Part shown: piece after piece, positions 33,532 to 42,400 of the stretch
How the letters are laid out: each line of letters begins with the position of its first letter
Position numbering within the stretch: position 1 is the stretch's first letter
From: Paenibacillus sp. UNC451MF
GTDB taxonomy: Bacteria > Bacillota > Bacilli > Paenibacillales > NBRC-103111
Reading direction: 5' to 3'
NCBI RefSeq assembly: GCF_000686845.1
Contig: NZ_KK366025.1
Coordinates: forward strand, 103,395 to 167,394
DNA length: 64,000 nucleotides
Position numbers and translations under genes: made by a program
The notes under the pieces: model-generated
What the model was told of the DNA's origin: nothing
Database searches by the model: none
Seen by the model: the letters and a program-made list of their open reading frames with translations, nothing else

Positions 33532-34875
33532 TTATTTCTTCAGCTTCATTTCATCAATTGCCTTGTTCGCCTCTTCCTGGGCCACACGGAAGGCAGTATT
33601 CAGATCCGCCTCTCCATAGATGACTTTTTTTATATTCGCGTCAATAGCCCCGATGACTTTATCATCATAAATCGTTCTCGCATGAGGCGCGGCAAAAGGA
33701 TTATGGAACACTGCATTTTTCATGTTTTTATTTTTAAATGCGGTATCTTGACCGAATACTTTCTTAATCTCTTCATTTTTCAGAACCGGAATGTTTCCTT
33801 TCTTGGATTCAATCAACTCATGCTCATCCGATGTTACATACTTCAGCACCTCCATCGCAGCATCCTTATACTTGCTGGAAGCGGTGATGAAGAAAAAGTT
33901 AGGGTAAGGCTGTGAACCGATACCCGGTTTATCTTTGAAAGTAGGCAGAGAGACCATATCCCAATTCAGCGTTTCGAATTCCTTCACCGCATATTGCAAG
34001 CCGAAATTCATAGCAAACATGGCCAAATTCTGCTCCTTAGCAAAATCGTTCGTAAAGAGCATGCCTTTCTTTTCCTGTATAAACGTCTTGTAGCCCGCAT
34101 CCTGAACGATTGGATCGACAATGACATTTTGTATGAATTGCTTCCACTTGTCATTTTCGACGGCAGCTTTCAACGTTGTTTTATCTACAATATCCATCGA
34201 CATAGGATTCATTCTCATCGGGTGAGTTACGGAGGTCGCAAATCCGGCATATTGCTTCCCACCCTCATTCTTCGTCACTTTCTTGGATAAGGCCAGCAGG
34301 TCGTCCCAAGTCATCCCGTCCACCGGATAAGCTACGCCGAACTTATCGAATATATCTTTGTTATAGTATAAAACAAGGCCGCCCCCATTGACGGGTAGTC
34401 CGTACAATCCACCCAATTGCTTCGTTGCTTCGAGAAAAGTAGGTTCAAATCGACTTAAATCTACATTGTGCTTTTTGACGAGATCGGTTATGTCGAACTG
34501 GAATTCGTTCTGAATCAGGTTGCCCGCAGCACCTCCAATCGAGTCGAAGATGATGTCAATCGGTTGACCGGCTGTAATGAGCTCAGGCAGCGTGCTTCCT
34601 TTTTGATTCATAATGTATTTCAGGTTGTAATTAGGAAACTTGGCTTTTAACGCATTCCCCCAGCGATTGTTGAACTCCTCCTCCGTATTGCCTGCTCCGC
34701 CGTAAACAACAAGATCAGCCTTCTCGCTGCTCTTATCAGCAATCGGTTCCTTGGATGGAGTAGGATTATTCGGCTGTGGTGCCGTGTTATCGTCCTTCGG
34801 TTGGCTCGTACACGCCGTCAATACTGCAATAGCTAGGAATGCTCCAACAATAGGCAATCGTTTTTTTGTATTCAT
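33532..34875 (-). CDS. Orphan family 1 extracellular solute-binding lipoprotein
   Basis: A 447-residue lipoprotein: MNTKKRLPIVGAFLAIAV then lipobox LTAC, followed by a Pro/Asn-rich linker. The body has family 1 sugar-binding features (DLVVYGGAGNTEEEFNN, GLPVNGGGLVLYYNKDIFDK, PVDGMTWDDLLALSKKVT, AAMEVLKYVTSDEHE). AGGAGG is 8 bases before the ATG. No permease or ATPase lies beside it, so it must either feed a transporter encoded elsewhere or act as a sensor component. It is similar in layout to the orphan at 54234, including YYNKDIFDKFGV and DGMTWDD. A cre-like site lies 58 bases upstream. Confidence 0.92.
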   Translation of the reverse strand: MNTKKRLPIVGAFLAIAVLTACTSQPKDDNTAPQPNNPTPSKEPIADKSSEKADLVVYGGAGNTEEEFNNRWGNALKAKFPNYNLKYIMNQKGSTLPELITAGQPIDIIFDSIGGAAGNLIQNEFQFDITDLVKKHNVDLSRFEPTFLEATKQLGGLYGLPVNGGGLVLYYNKDIFDKFGVAYPVDGMTWDDLLALSKKVTKNEGGKQYAGFATSVTHPMRMNPMSMDIVDKTTLKAAVENDKWKQFIQNVIVDPIVQDAGYKTFIQEKKGMLFTNDFAKEQNLAMFAMNFGLQYAVKEFETLNWDMVSLPTFKDKPGIGSQPYPNFFFITASSKYKDAAMEVLKYVTSDEHELIESKKGNIPVLKNEEIKKVFGQDTAFKNKNMKNAVFHNPFAAPHARTIYDDKVIGAIDANIKKVIYGEADLNTAFRVAQEEANKAIDEMKLKK

Positions 34876-34932
34876 ATCGATAACCTCCTATACAATGTAA
34901 ATAGTAAGGCACAAGGAGCATCTCTCATTTTA

Positions 34933-34946
34933 TGATAGCGCTTACT
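34933..34946 (-). promoter_or_regulatory. cre-like site upstream of orphan binding protein
   Basis: TGATAGCGCTTACT on the plus strand matches the CcpA consensus TGWAANCGNTNWCA at 12 of 14 positions. It shares TGATAnCGCT with the site ahead of the second orphan binding protein at 54175. Carbon-catabolite control is plausible; a LacI-type regulator is the alternative. Confidence 0.45.
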
Positions 34947-35057
34947 TTATATGCTACTATTGTACAGGTTTTATGTGGAAAATAATTGCATTTTTTGGCG
35001 TAATTATTATAAAATTTTCTGAGGCGGTGACGAGTCAAACGCCATAAAGGATGTTTC

Positions 35058-35123
35058 ATGAGATTATTTTTGATAATATCATTAATAATTGGTTGGTTTA
35101 TTTTTAACGCAATGGGTATTTAA
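35058..35123 (+). CDS. Tiny hydrophobic ORF (21 residues)
   Basis: ATG at 35058 with AAAGG 7 bases upstream encodes MRLFLIISLIIGWFIFNAMG and one more residue. It is a single membrane-span-like peptide in an AT-rich patch. Its ending FIFNA resembles the FIYNA of the next small frame at 35202, so it could be a duplicated, truncated N-terminus of the same gene. It could also be a free small membrane peptide, or chance. Confidence 0.3.
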   Translation: MRLFLIISLIIGWFIFNAMGI

Positions 35124-35201
35124 TAAAGCTCTGGTGAGGTGAATCCGCGAGACTAAACATCCCTAAACTTATGGACATATTAAAACATCAGAGGTGCAGC
35201 T

Positions 35202-35475
35202 ATGTTTTTAATGCTCATCATCCTTTTTTGCAACTTTATATATAACGCTTCTTCCTTTTAAAAAGCTTAAAAAAGTGAACCAAAGGATGTTCACAATATT
35301 TTCCTCAATAACGCTAGGCACTTATCTCCTTGGGTTTATAATGTATGTTAAAAATTTTAATTTCGAGAGATTTAAAGACACCTCATTTTACGTTATTTTA
35401 ATTGCAATTACTTACATTTCTATAGACTTGATTTTTAAAAGAAGCAAGAAAAAATCGGATAAACCTAAATTTTAA
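35202..35475 (+). pseudogene. Small membrane protein gene, apparently frameshifted
   Basis: An ATG at 35202 with AGAGGTG upstream reads MFLMLIILFCNFIYNASSF and stops. In the next frame an open stretch from 35212 reads LLPFKKLKKVNQRM and continues to a stop at 35475 with two more hydrophobic spans (FSSITLGTYLLGFIMYV and SFYVILIAITYISIDLIF) and a Lys-rich tail. Joined by a one-step frameshift near 35245-35260, they make a ~90-residue protein with three spans, which looks like one broken gene. The alternative is a shorter 66-residue protein from the GTG at 35275, which has no good ribosome binding site. The patch is clearly richer in A+T than its neighbours. Confidence 0.5.
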
Positions 35476-35527
35476 TAAAACTTACATCCTCTTTCATACG
35501 TGTGTAACTGTCCTGTCCCAACTAAAA

Positions 35528-35553
35528 TAAGGCTTTGCAAAAGCAAAGCCTTA
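35528..35553 (-). terminator. Intrinsic terminator after the signal-less beta-helix gene
   Basis: TAAGGCTTTGC pairs perfectly with GCAAAGCCTTA around AAAA; the minus strand continues TTTTAG. It lies 33 bases past the stop of the gene ending at 35586. Confidence 0.8.
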
Positions 35554-35585
35554 CCGTCACAACTAATTAAAACTATCCAGTATCT

Positions 35586-37550
35586 CTACAAACCTTTACC
35601 ATAACCAATCCGCTGCAACGCCGACTCACCGAGCCGATCTTTTAACTGCTGCAGATATAGACTTCGCGGTTCCACGTGCTCCCCATGGGAATCCCAGAAG
35701 CCATCCGGGCCGCGGTTACCGCCGTTATCTTTTTTCCCGATATGACCAATAGACCAGTTCTGTGCTGTTGGAGGCTGATGGGCGACCAGCGTACCTTCCG
35801 TATTCCAGGCTGCATAATTCGCCCCCGCCCAACCATGACCGGAGCCCATGTTCAAACGGTTCATAAGCGAGATCATATCGTGAACGTTATCATACAAGCC
35901 GCCAACCGACCACCGATGATGCGGCTCGCTCCAGGTCAACGGCTGCTCACCTTCACAATCCAGGAATACATTTGGTCCTGTCACTCTGGATCCCAGCGTA
36001 AAACCATGACGATTGTTCAGCGCAAAGCAGCGAAGCACCAGTCCCGACTGCCCGATCAAATAAAAACCATAACGGCCTACATAAATATTCGTCTCATAAA
36101 AGGTGCGACCGGTAGGATCATAACCTTTGCCATTGTAAAACTTTTTGTCGGCAATCAGGTTGGAACTATCCTGTATCGTAATCCATTTGGATCCTCTACC
36201 TGTCCTGAAAGCGCCGTTGGTGCTGTTAAAATGCTCAAGCGTCACATTCCGAACCCAGCCGTTTTTGCAATAATCCAGGTCAACAAACTCGTTGGCATGG
36301 CGCGTGTCATCAACGCCGTCAGTATTCGGTACCCAGAACGCGATACCCCTCAAGTTTTCCAATCCAACCTCGTGAATCCGGGCTGTATCATCGAACTTAT
36401 AGATTCTTCCTCCACCCCAGCGGCTTTCAATCGCATTCATCAAAGAGGAATCGACAGTGATCTGATTTCCTTCAATCCCTGTGATGACATGTTCAAATTC
36501 GAGCTCAAACGGCGACCACTGGGTTATCTTGGAGCCGTCAGAACGCGGTGGAATGCTATCCATCCCAATTTCGTGAATCCACGCTGCATTGCCGCTTCTC
36601 TGAACTATAATGGCGTCCCCAACGCTGAATCTTTCAGGTTGCTCCACGCGGAAGGTGTTGGCGCCAACGGGTACATAGCTGTCGATGATTTCGCTGCTTT
36701 CTCCTATTTTTTCCCGAAATGCTGCTTCCGAACCGTGAATTTTGATTACTCTTCGCCTTTCGTTTCCAGTAGCTATGAGAATCGTCGCTTCTTGTCCCTC
36801 TAATTGAGTTTTCAACTGCTCAAGGGTTGCACATTGGTCCGGATCGTACCACAGCTTCCGAACTTCTCCCTGACCTTCTCCTCGCAGTACGACCCCGCTA
36901 GCTCTTATTTCTAAGGTCGAGGCGATCTCATAAACACCTTTGGACAATAGGATAGCTCCCCGAAAGCCATTAGAATCTAATGGGAGGTGAGATACGCGAT
37001 CAATCGCTTCTTGAATTTGGCTTGTATTATCTCCAGGTATAGGGAATAAAGTTGCCTGAACCGGTACGTCCGGAATGGCTGTGCCGCCCCCTCGATATCC
37101 GACTCCTGAGAAGTCTGGAAGCCGATTACCACGAAAATCTGGTAAATATACCATAGCACCTGCTTCGTTAGTGTAAGCAGCCTTGCTGCTGAGGGCTGGA
37201 AGCTCCGAGAGGACAGTGAAATAGAAAAGATCGCTCCGATTCGCCTTCCCCTTAAGCGAAAGCTCCACGTCCACTCTATAGCTTCCCAACAGCTCGGACT
37301 CTTCACCAAAGCAGACCAATGTTTGCTCATATGCTTCAATGCTCCGGTTCACAACGGATGCTACAACATCACCTGTGAGCAGATGAATGATTTTTACCGT
37401 GACACTCCCTCCGTTGTTTGCGGTTACTGCAACGCTCGGATAAGCATCCCCAGGTGCCAATAGAGCAGGATAGCCTACTCGAATGTCCATCCCTTTATGC
37501 ACTAGCTCGATAGCAGCTTCGTCTTGCCATACTGTAACATCTGACTGCAT
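35586..37550 (-). CDS. Parallel beta-helix (pectate-lyase-like) protein without signal peptide
   Basis: ATG at 37550 has GGAGG 7 bases upstream, giving 654 residues starting MQSDVTVWQDEAAIELVHKG; no signal peptide is seen, unlike its paralog at 48845. After an N-terminal beta-sandwich-like domain of about 110 residues comes a pectate_lyase_3-type right-handed beta-helix: VYLPDFRGNRLPDFSGVGYR, FRGAILLSKGVYEIASTLEI, SGVVLRGEGQG, then GPNVFLDCEGEQPLTWSEPH and HRWSVGGLYDNV, ending with GHGWAGANYAAWNTEGT and PPTAQNWSIGHIGK. These segments recur almost unchanged in the paralog. It probably acts on a polysaccharide, either as lyase or hydrolase; no catalytic residues can be assigned. It may be cytoplasmic or use an unconventional route. 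Confidence 0.85.
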   Translation of the reverse strand: MQSDVTVWQDEAAIELVHKGMDIRVGYPALLAPGDAYPSVAVTANNGGSVTVKIIHLLTGDVVASVVNRSIEAYEQTLVCFGEESELLGSYRVDVELSLKGKANRSDLFYFTVLSELPALSSKAAYTNEAGAMVYLPDFRGNRLPDFSGVGYRGGGTAIPDVPVQATLFPIPGDNTSQIQEAIDRVSHLPLDSNGFRGAILLSKGVYEIASTLEIRASGVVLRGEGQGEVRKLWYDPDQCATLEQLKTQLEGQEATILIATGNERRRVIKIHGSEAAFREKIGESSEIIDSYVPVGANTFRVEQPERFSVGDAIIVQRSGNAAWIHEIGMDSIPPRSDGSKITQWSPFELEFEHVITGIEGNQITVDSSLMNAIESRWGGGRIYKFDDTARIHEVGLENLRGIAFWVPNTDGVDDTRHANEFVDLDYCKNGWVRNVTLEHFNSTNGAFRTGRGSKWITIQDSSNLIADKKFYNGKGYDPTGRTFYETNIYVGRYGFYLIGQSGLVLRCFALNNRHGFTLGSRVTGPNVFLDCEGEQPLTWSEPHHRWSVGGLYDNVHDMISLMNRLNMGSGHGWAGANYAAWNTEGTLVAHQPPTAQNWSIGHIGKKDNGGNRGPDGFWDSHGEHVEPRSLYLQQLKDRLGESALQRIGYGKGL

Positions 37551-37586
37551 AGTTACGCCTCCGATAGTTTTCCTAATTTTATACAA

Positions 37587-37604
37587 ATGCTTCTTATGAA
37601 GCAT
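37587..37604 (-). promoter_or_regulatory. Palindrome upstream of the signal-less beta-helix gene
   Basis: ATGCTTC-TTAT-GAAGCAT has perfect 7-base arms, 37 bases before the start codon at 37550. It could be an operator or a small leader hairpin. No T-tract follows. Confidence 0.35.
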
Positions 37605-37682
37605 ATAACGGCGCATAATCACAATAAATGTCCAGTCTTCATTTCTTTTTGCTTCATGTTCATATATCACTCATAAAAAAAA

Positions 37683-37715
37683 TACAGCATGACCATCCAA
37701 GATGGACATACTGTA
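37683..37715 (-). terminator. Intrinsic terminator after the radical SAM gene
   Basis: TACAG-CATGACCATC and GATGGACAT-CTGTA pair with small mismatches; the minus strand ends in eight T residues (plus-strand A run at 37675-37682). It separates the radical SAM gene from the beta-helix gene. Confidence 0.85.
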
Positions 37716-37721
37716 ACATGT

Positions 37722-38600
37722 TTACATATTAAATCTTCTGCGGTAGCCGCACTTTCTGCATAGCTCTTCAACAACTTCTCTCCGCGAAAAACCATCATAC
37801 AGCCTATTCGCCCGCTCACCCTCAATAATCTCTGCGAACGGCTTGTCGTGCACATTTCCTAAATTAATTACACCTTCGCCATCGAGGCAGCACGGAACTA
37901 CCGTTCCGTTGGACAAAATCGCCGCTTGGTTGCGCAGCCCATGGCAAAAGCCTTTTCCGTCATCCTCATCCTCTTTAAGATCCGGCCATTGGAATTCATG
38001 ATCCTGATTCATATAGATGCGCTCAGCAATCTTAGTACCGCTGCCGCGAACGACTTTCTCTTCAATTTTATAATCCAACTGAAACTCGTCCTCTATCATC
38101 TTGAGAATCTCTCGATTTCGGCTCCGCTCTGCATTCGTAGCATTATCCGTATCCAGATTCCACAGTCGTAATGAAATAGTGACGTTGTTCTTCTCGGAAG
38201 CTTCTCTGGCAAATGAAAGGACGTTAGAGATATAGCCTTCCTTATCCGTAGACCCCACATGTCCGTCAAAGCTGTGCAAAGAAATATTCACCTGACGCAG
38301 GGCCGGCTTCATCAGTATTTTGTGCTTTACCTTAGGAATTAACGTTCCGTTCGTAGTCAAATTCACCTGAAACCCGCGCTCATGGCTTAAATCTAGCAGC
38401 TGATCGATCTTCGGATGAAGCAGTGGCTCTCCTTTTACATGAAAATAAATATAATCCGTATGAGGACGCACTTGATCCAGTATATGAGTAAACGCGTCGA
38501 TTTTAATAAAATTGGCTTCCCGCTTCGTCGGAGGGCAGAAGGTGCAAGCCAGATTACACACACTAGTTATTTCAATATAAAACTTTTTGAATTTTTTCAT
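37722..38600 (-). CDS. Radical SAM/SPASM-type protein of unknown function
   Basis: A 292-residue radical SAM enzyme. The 4Fe-4S motif Cys-x3-Cys-x2-Cys is CNLACTFC (Cys15, 19, 22); HVKGEPLLHP follows as the SAM-binding GGE-like motif, and TTNGTL and NISLHSFDG are the next barrel strands. The C-terminus has a short SPASM-like Cys set: FCHG, VPCCLDGEGVINLGN and LCRKCG, with fewer cysteines than maturases that bind two auxiliary clusters. Such enzymes modify peptides, tRNA or cofactors. No precursor peptide is evident nearby. Terminators on its 3' side suggest it stands alone. The substrate is unknown. Confidence 0.88.
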   Translation of the reverse strand: MKKFKKFYIEITSVCNLACTFCPPTKREANFIKIDAFTHILDQVRPHTDYIYFHVKGEPLLHPKIDQLLDLSHERGFQVNLTTNGTLIPKVKHKILMKPALRQVNISLHSFDGHVGSTDKEGYISNVLSFAREASEKNNVTISLRLWNLDTDNATNAERSRNREILKMIEDEFQLDYKIEEKVVRGSGTKIAERIYMNQDHEFQWPDLKEDEDDGKGFCHGLRNQAAILSNGTVVPCCLDGEGVINLGNVHDKPFAEIIEGERANRLYDGFSRREVVEELCRKCGYRRRFNM

Positions 38601-38802
38601 CGCTGTATCCTTCTATTATTATATTCTACTCTATTATAATCTAATCATTGCACAAATCCATCTATTTATCTAGCTGCATCAAATGGTAATACATGATGGA
38701 CACCACTTATGACTAGACTAAAATAGATACTTAGAACCCCTTGCTCGATCCTTGCATAATCTATGCAGTAGGCAAGTGACCGTAGTTGAAGGAGCGAAGC
38801 AA

Positions 38803-39246
38803 ATGTCTATTTTGTCATTAGAAATCGCCAAATATTTAATGAGGATCGCCGAGCAAAAGGCGAAAGAGCTTGGCATTAACGAGTCAATCGCCATCGTCGA
38901 TGAGGGCGGCAATCTGTTAGCTTTTCAGCGGATGGATGACACCAAGCTAGGAAGCATCTCTATTGCCCAGGATAAGGCCTGGACAGCGCTAGCCATGAGA
39001 GTACCGACGGCTAATCTGGCCAAAGCCGCCCTGCCCAATGCGGAGTCTTATGGTATTAATACGACGAACCATGGACGGATCGTTGTGTTGGGTGGAGGCA
39101 TTCCGATCGAATGGAATGGGAAATTCATCGGTGGGATTGGTGTCAGTGGGAGTACGAGCGCGAACGATGTCATAGTCGCTAACGCTGCTATCCAGGCATT
39201 TGAAGACCTTCCTCATGCAAGAATAGGGTCCTATCCTTATGCATAG
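38803..39246 (+). CDS. GlcG/HbpS family (DUF336) protein
   Basis: ATG at 38803 with AAGGAG 8 bases upstream gives 147 residues. It contains the GlcG/HbpS pattern: SIAIVDEGGNLLAFQRMDD, SISIAQDKAWTALAMRVPT, GGGIPIEWNGKFIGGIGVSG and a final AIQAF helix. HbpS of Streptomyces binds haem and iron and works with a sensor kinase; GlcG stands in glycolate operons; other members lie in diol or propanediol clusters. None of these partners is next door, so only the family can be named. It is monocistronic, with a strong terminator 33 bases downstream. Confidence 0.88.
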   Translation: MSILSLEIAKYLMRIAEQKAKELGINESIAIVDEGGNLLAFQRMDDTKLGSISIAQDKAWTALAMRVPTANLAKAALPNAESYGINTTNHGRIVVLGGGIPIEWNGKFIGGIGVSGSTSANDVIVANAAIQAFEDLPHARIGSYPYA

Positions 39247-39279
39247 ATCGCTAAACTCCATGAATTGAAGTTATAAAAA

Positions 39280-39324
39280 AGCAAGTACTCCTATGCCCTT
39301 TATACAGGGCCTGGAGCACTTGCT
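39280..39324. terminator. Bidirectional intrinsic terminator
   Basis: AGCAAGTACTCC (39280-39291) pairs with GGAGCACTTGCT (39313-39324), with an inner GCCCT/AGGGC stem. T-rich sequence lies on both sides (plus: CTTCTTTTATTTA; minus: six T). It serves the DUF336 gene and, on the minus strand, the relic and cydDC. Confidence 0.88.
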
Positions 39325-39330
39325 CTTCTT

Positions 39331-39420
39331 TTATTTATTTGCTTCTGCCGACCGCAACGCGGTATTGATATCCTGGTTCAAAGCGACGCCTACAGCCTCA
39401 TTGTACGTTTTTTCCACGGT
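39331..39420 (-). pseudogene. Relic: C-terminal end of a solute-binding protein gene
   Basis: Just past the cydDC stop the minus strand encodes, in another frame, TVEKTYNEAVGVALNQDINT then ALRSAEANK and a stop (39333-39331). The pattern D-I/V/L-N-T-A-x-R-x-A-E/D is the typical C-terminal tail of Paenibacillus sugar-binding lipoproteins; compare DVNTALRQADEK at the end of the gene at 54234 and DLNTAFRVAQEE in the gene at 33532. Only about 29 codons remain; the rest is missing where cydDC ends. It is followed by a terminator, as a full gene would be. Confidence 0.65.
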
Positions 39421-42400
39421 TAAGCGAGCAGCAGCGTGTCATTATCTCGTACTTCCGCTTTATGGAAGCTTGAGAACAGACAATCCTTCTCTTTCTCCAA
39501 CTGCCATAGACGATAATAGTAGCCTTCAAGCCGAAGTAATTGTTTATGAGTCCCGCGCTCTTTAACCTCTCCGTTATGCATCACTAGAATTTCATCCATC
39601 CGATCGAGACCAGATAGCTTATGCGTGATCCACACGACGGCCTTTTGCTTCCATATCCGTTCCAGATTGCTCATGAAAGCTTGCTCGGTCAACACGTCTA
39701 GTCCCGTGACTGGCTCATCCAACAGCAGTGCCGGTGTCCGCCGAAGCAGGGCGCGAGCTAGAGCCAAACGCTGCCGTTCTCCTCCGGATAGCAGACCTCC
39801 TCGTTCACCGATAACCGTATCGTAGCCTTGTGGTAAATTCATGATCGTATCGTCAATCAGCGCCCAACGCGCTGCCTGCCGCAGTTGTTCATACGTCGCT
39901 TCAGGACAGCCTAAACGAAGATTGGCCGCAACCGATGCGTTAAACAAATGCACCTCCTGAGAAACAACCGAATACTGGGAACGGATGAACGCATCCGGCA
40001 GACCCTGAAGCTCCCGGCCATTCAGGCGAATGGTTCCTTCCGTGCATTCCCTGAGGCCCAGGAGCAGCTGGAGCAGCGTACTTTTGCCTGCGCCACTTTC
40101 ACCGACGACAGCGATCCGACGCCCTGGCTTTAAAGTTAAGGACAAGTTGTGAAGGGCGTACTCTCTCCCCTGTTCATATTGATAAGAAACATTTCTGACC
40201 TCCACTTCCCAGTCATTTGCCTCCTCCTGAATATTCTCAGCGGATGGAAGCTGCTCTGAATGATGAAGGTTTATGGCCTTACTCTCATCGACCAAGTGAA
40301 ACAGTCGGCTAGCTGAGGACAACATTTGCCCCAATTGTTGAAAGGCTGACGGCAGCGGAATGACAGCTTCAAAGCAAGCGAGCGTCATCAGGATAAGGGC
40401 CGGAATATACACGGGCTCTATTTGACCTGTGCGGGTAAAATGGACTGAGGCCAACAGGACCAGCCACATACTCAAATGGGCCGCTCCCAGCATGGCTCCA
40501 TTCACTATGGCGCCGACACGGTTTGCACGGGTCTGATTCCTATTCACCTGCGTTTGCTGATGCCTAATAGCAGACAATCGATCTTGATCCTGACCGAAAA
40601 TAAGAAGGTCTTTCATGCCCATGAGCAGATCACTCGTTTGTGCATACATCTGTGCTTGCTGACGAGCAATAGCTTTGCCAGGCTCCCTGCCCAGCTTGGA
40701 GCTGAGCCAAGGAAGACCAATGCCGGATATCATCAGCATTCCCATGAGGATCAGCCCTAACTGCACCTGATGCACAGCGAGCAGGATGCAGCCCAGAGCG
40801 CCTGTTACACAAGCAATAAGCGGAGGAGCCAGGACGCGCAAATACATATGCTGCAGCTGTTCTACGTCGCTGATAAGTGACTGGAGCAGCTCACCGCTGC
40901 GTCTTTTTTCAAGCAGTCTTACGCCCATTGGCTCTAAGCTTTCATAAATCCATACGCGTACTTGATGAAGTATACGGAATGTCAGATCGTGTGAAACAAG
41001 CCGCTCCAGATACCGGAATGCGCCACGGGACAAGCCGAAGAACCGAACACCTACTATAGGAACCCATAATAACAGCACTGATTCCGGACGCAAAGCAGCC
41101 TGGGCAATCAGGTAACCCGATGTTCCCATCAGACCGATGCTTGCACCTATCGTCAGGCATCCAAGCAATACCGCTGCAAGCATCCTTCCCCGATAAAGTC
41201 GTAAGAAAGTCAGGACGCGACGCAAGAGACCTTGCTCTACCCGGCGGCTAAGTGACTTATCCTCATCCTGTTTTGCATAATGATTTCCATGCCTCTCCTC
41301 ATTCTCTTGAGCTTCCTTCCAGACCCCTGAGCTCGATTCGATGAAGTCGTGCTCTGTCTTTTCTTGCTCCAATGCAAGCATCATTCGAGCGTACAGTCCT
41401 CCGGCTGCCAGCAGCTCGGCAGGGGTTCCCATCTCGGCGATTCGCCCACGATTCATTACGATGATGCGGTCTGCTTGTTGAACCGTCTCCAATCGGTGCG
41501 CAACCGTTACGGACATACGACCATGCAAATGCAAATCCAGGCCTCGCCGTACGACAGCTTCAAGCCATAAATCCAAGCCTGACGTAGGTTCGTCCAGCAG
41601 CAGCAGCGGCGCGTCCTTCAGAAGCGCTCGTGCAATAGCGATTCGTTGAATTTGCCCCCCTGATAGTGGAATAGATTCACCCATAATCGTATCCATACCG
41701 TCAGGAAGCTGATTCGTAAAATCAACGCCCGCTGCCTGTAGAACCGCAGCCATATGCTCATCGGATATAGGAGCCGTACATCCCAGAGTCAAGTTTCCCC
41801 GTAAGGTTCCGTAATATAGCTTGGGATTTTGATTCACACTCGACAATTGCTTTCGCCAATCTTCCATTGACAGAGACGACATATTCACTCCGTCAATCCA
41901 CACGCTTCCGCTCGTTGGAGGAGCAAAGCCTTGCAGTACATCCAGCAGCGAGCTTTTTCCAGAACCTGTAGGACCAATGACGGCAATTCGCTCGCCAGGT
42001 TCCAGTGTAAAGGTAAGCTTAGACAACGCCGGACTCGCTGCACCGGGATACGTCAGATTGACGTCCCTGAATTCAATACGATAGCCGTTTGGCTTTGCCT
42101 CCAGCTTTAAACCTTCTCCCGGTCTTGCGGGTTCAGGTAGCCCCGCTTCCAAGATGCTTATTATGCGTGATGCCGCGGCCATCCCGTTCGTGCTGGCATG
42201 AAATTGTGTTCCCAGTGCCCTCACGGGAGCGTAAAACTCTGGCGTTAAGAGAAGAACAAGAAATGCATGCTCAAAACCAATTTCACCGCTGATGAGCCGC
42301 AGTCCCAGGAATACTGCAACAATAGCGGTACTCAGCGTTGCGAACATTTCCATAACAAAGGAAGATAAAAATGCAAGGCGCAGAGTTCCCATTGTCGTCT

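Noticed and set aside
35676-36803. A 375-codon open frame on the plus strand, antisense to the signal-less beta-helix gene
   Set aside because: It is the mirror of a clearly real gene with a good ribosome site on the other strand. A similar antisense frame in the paralog (50162-50575) is explained by the shared coding sequence, not by a second gene.
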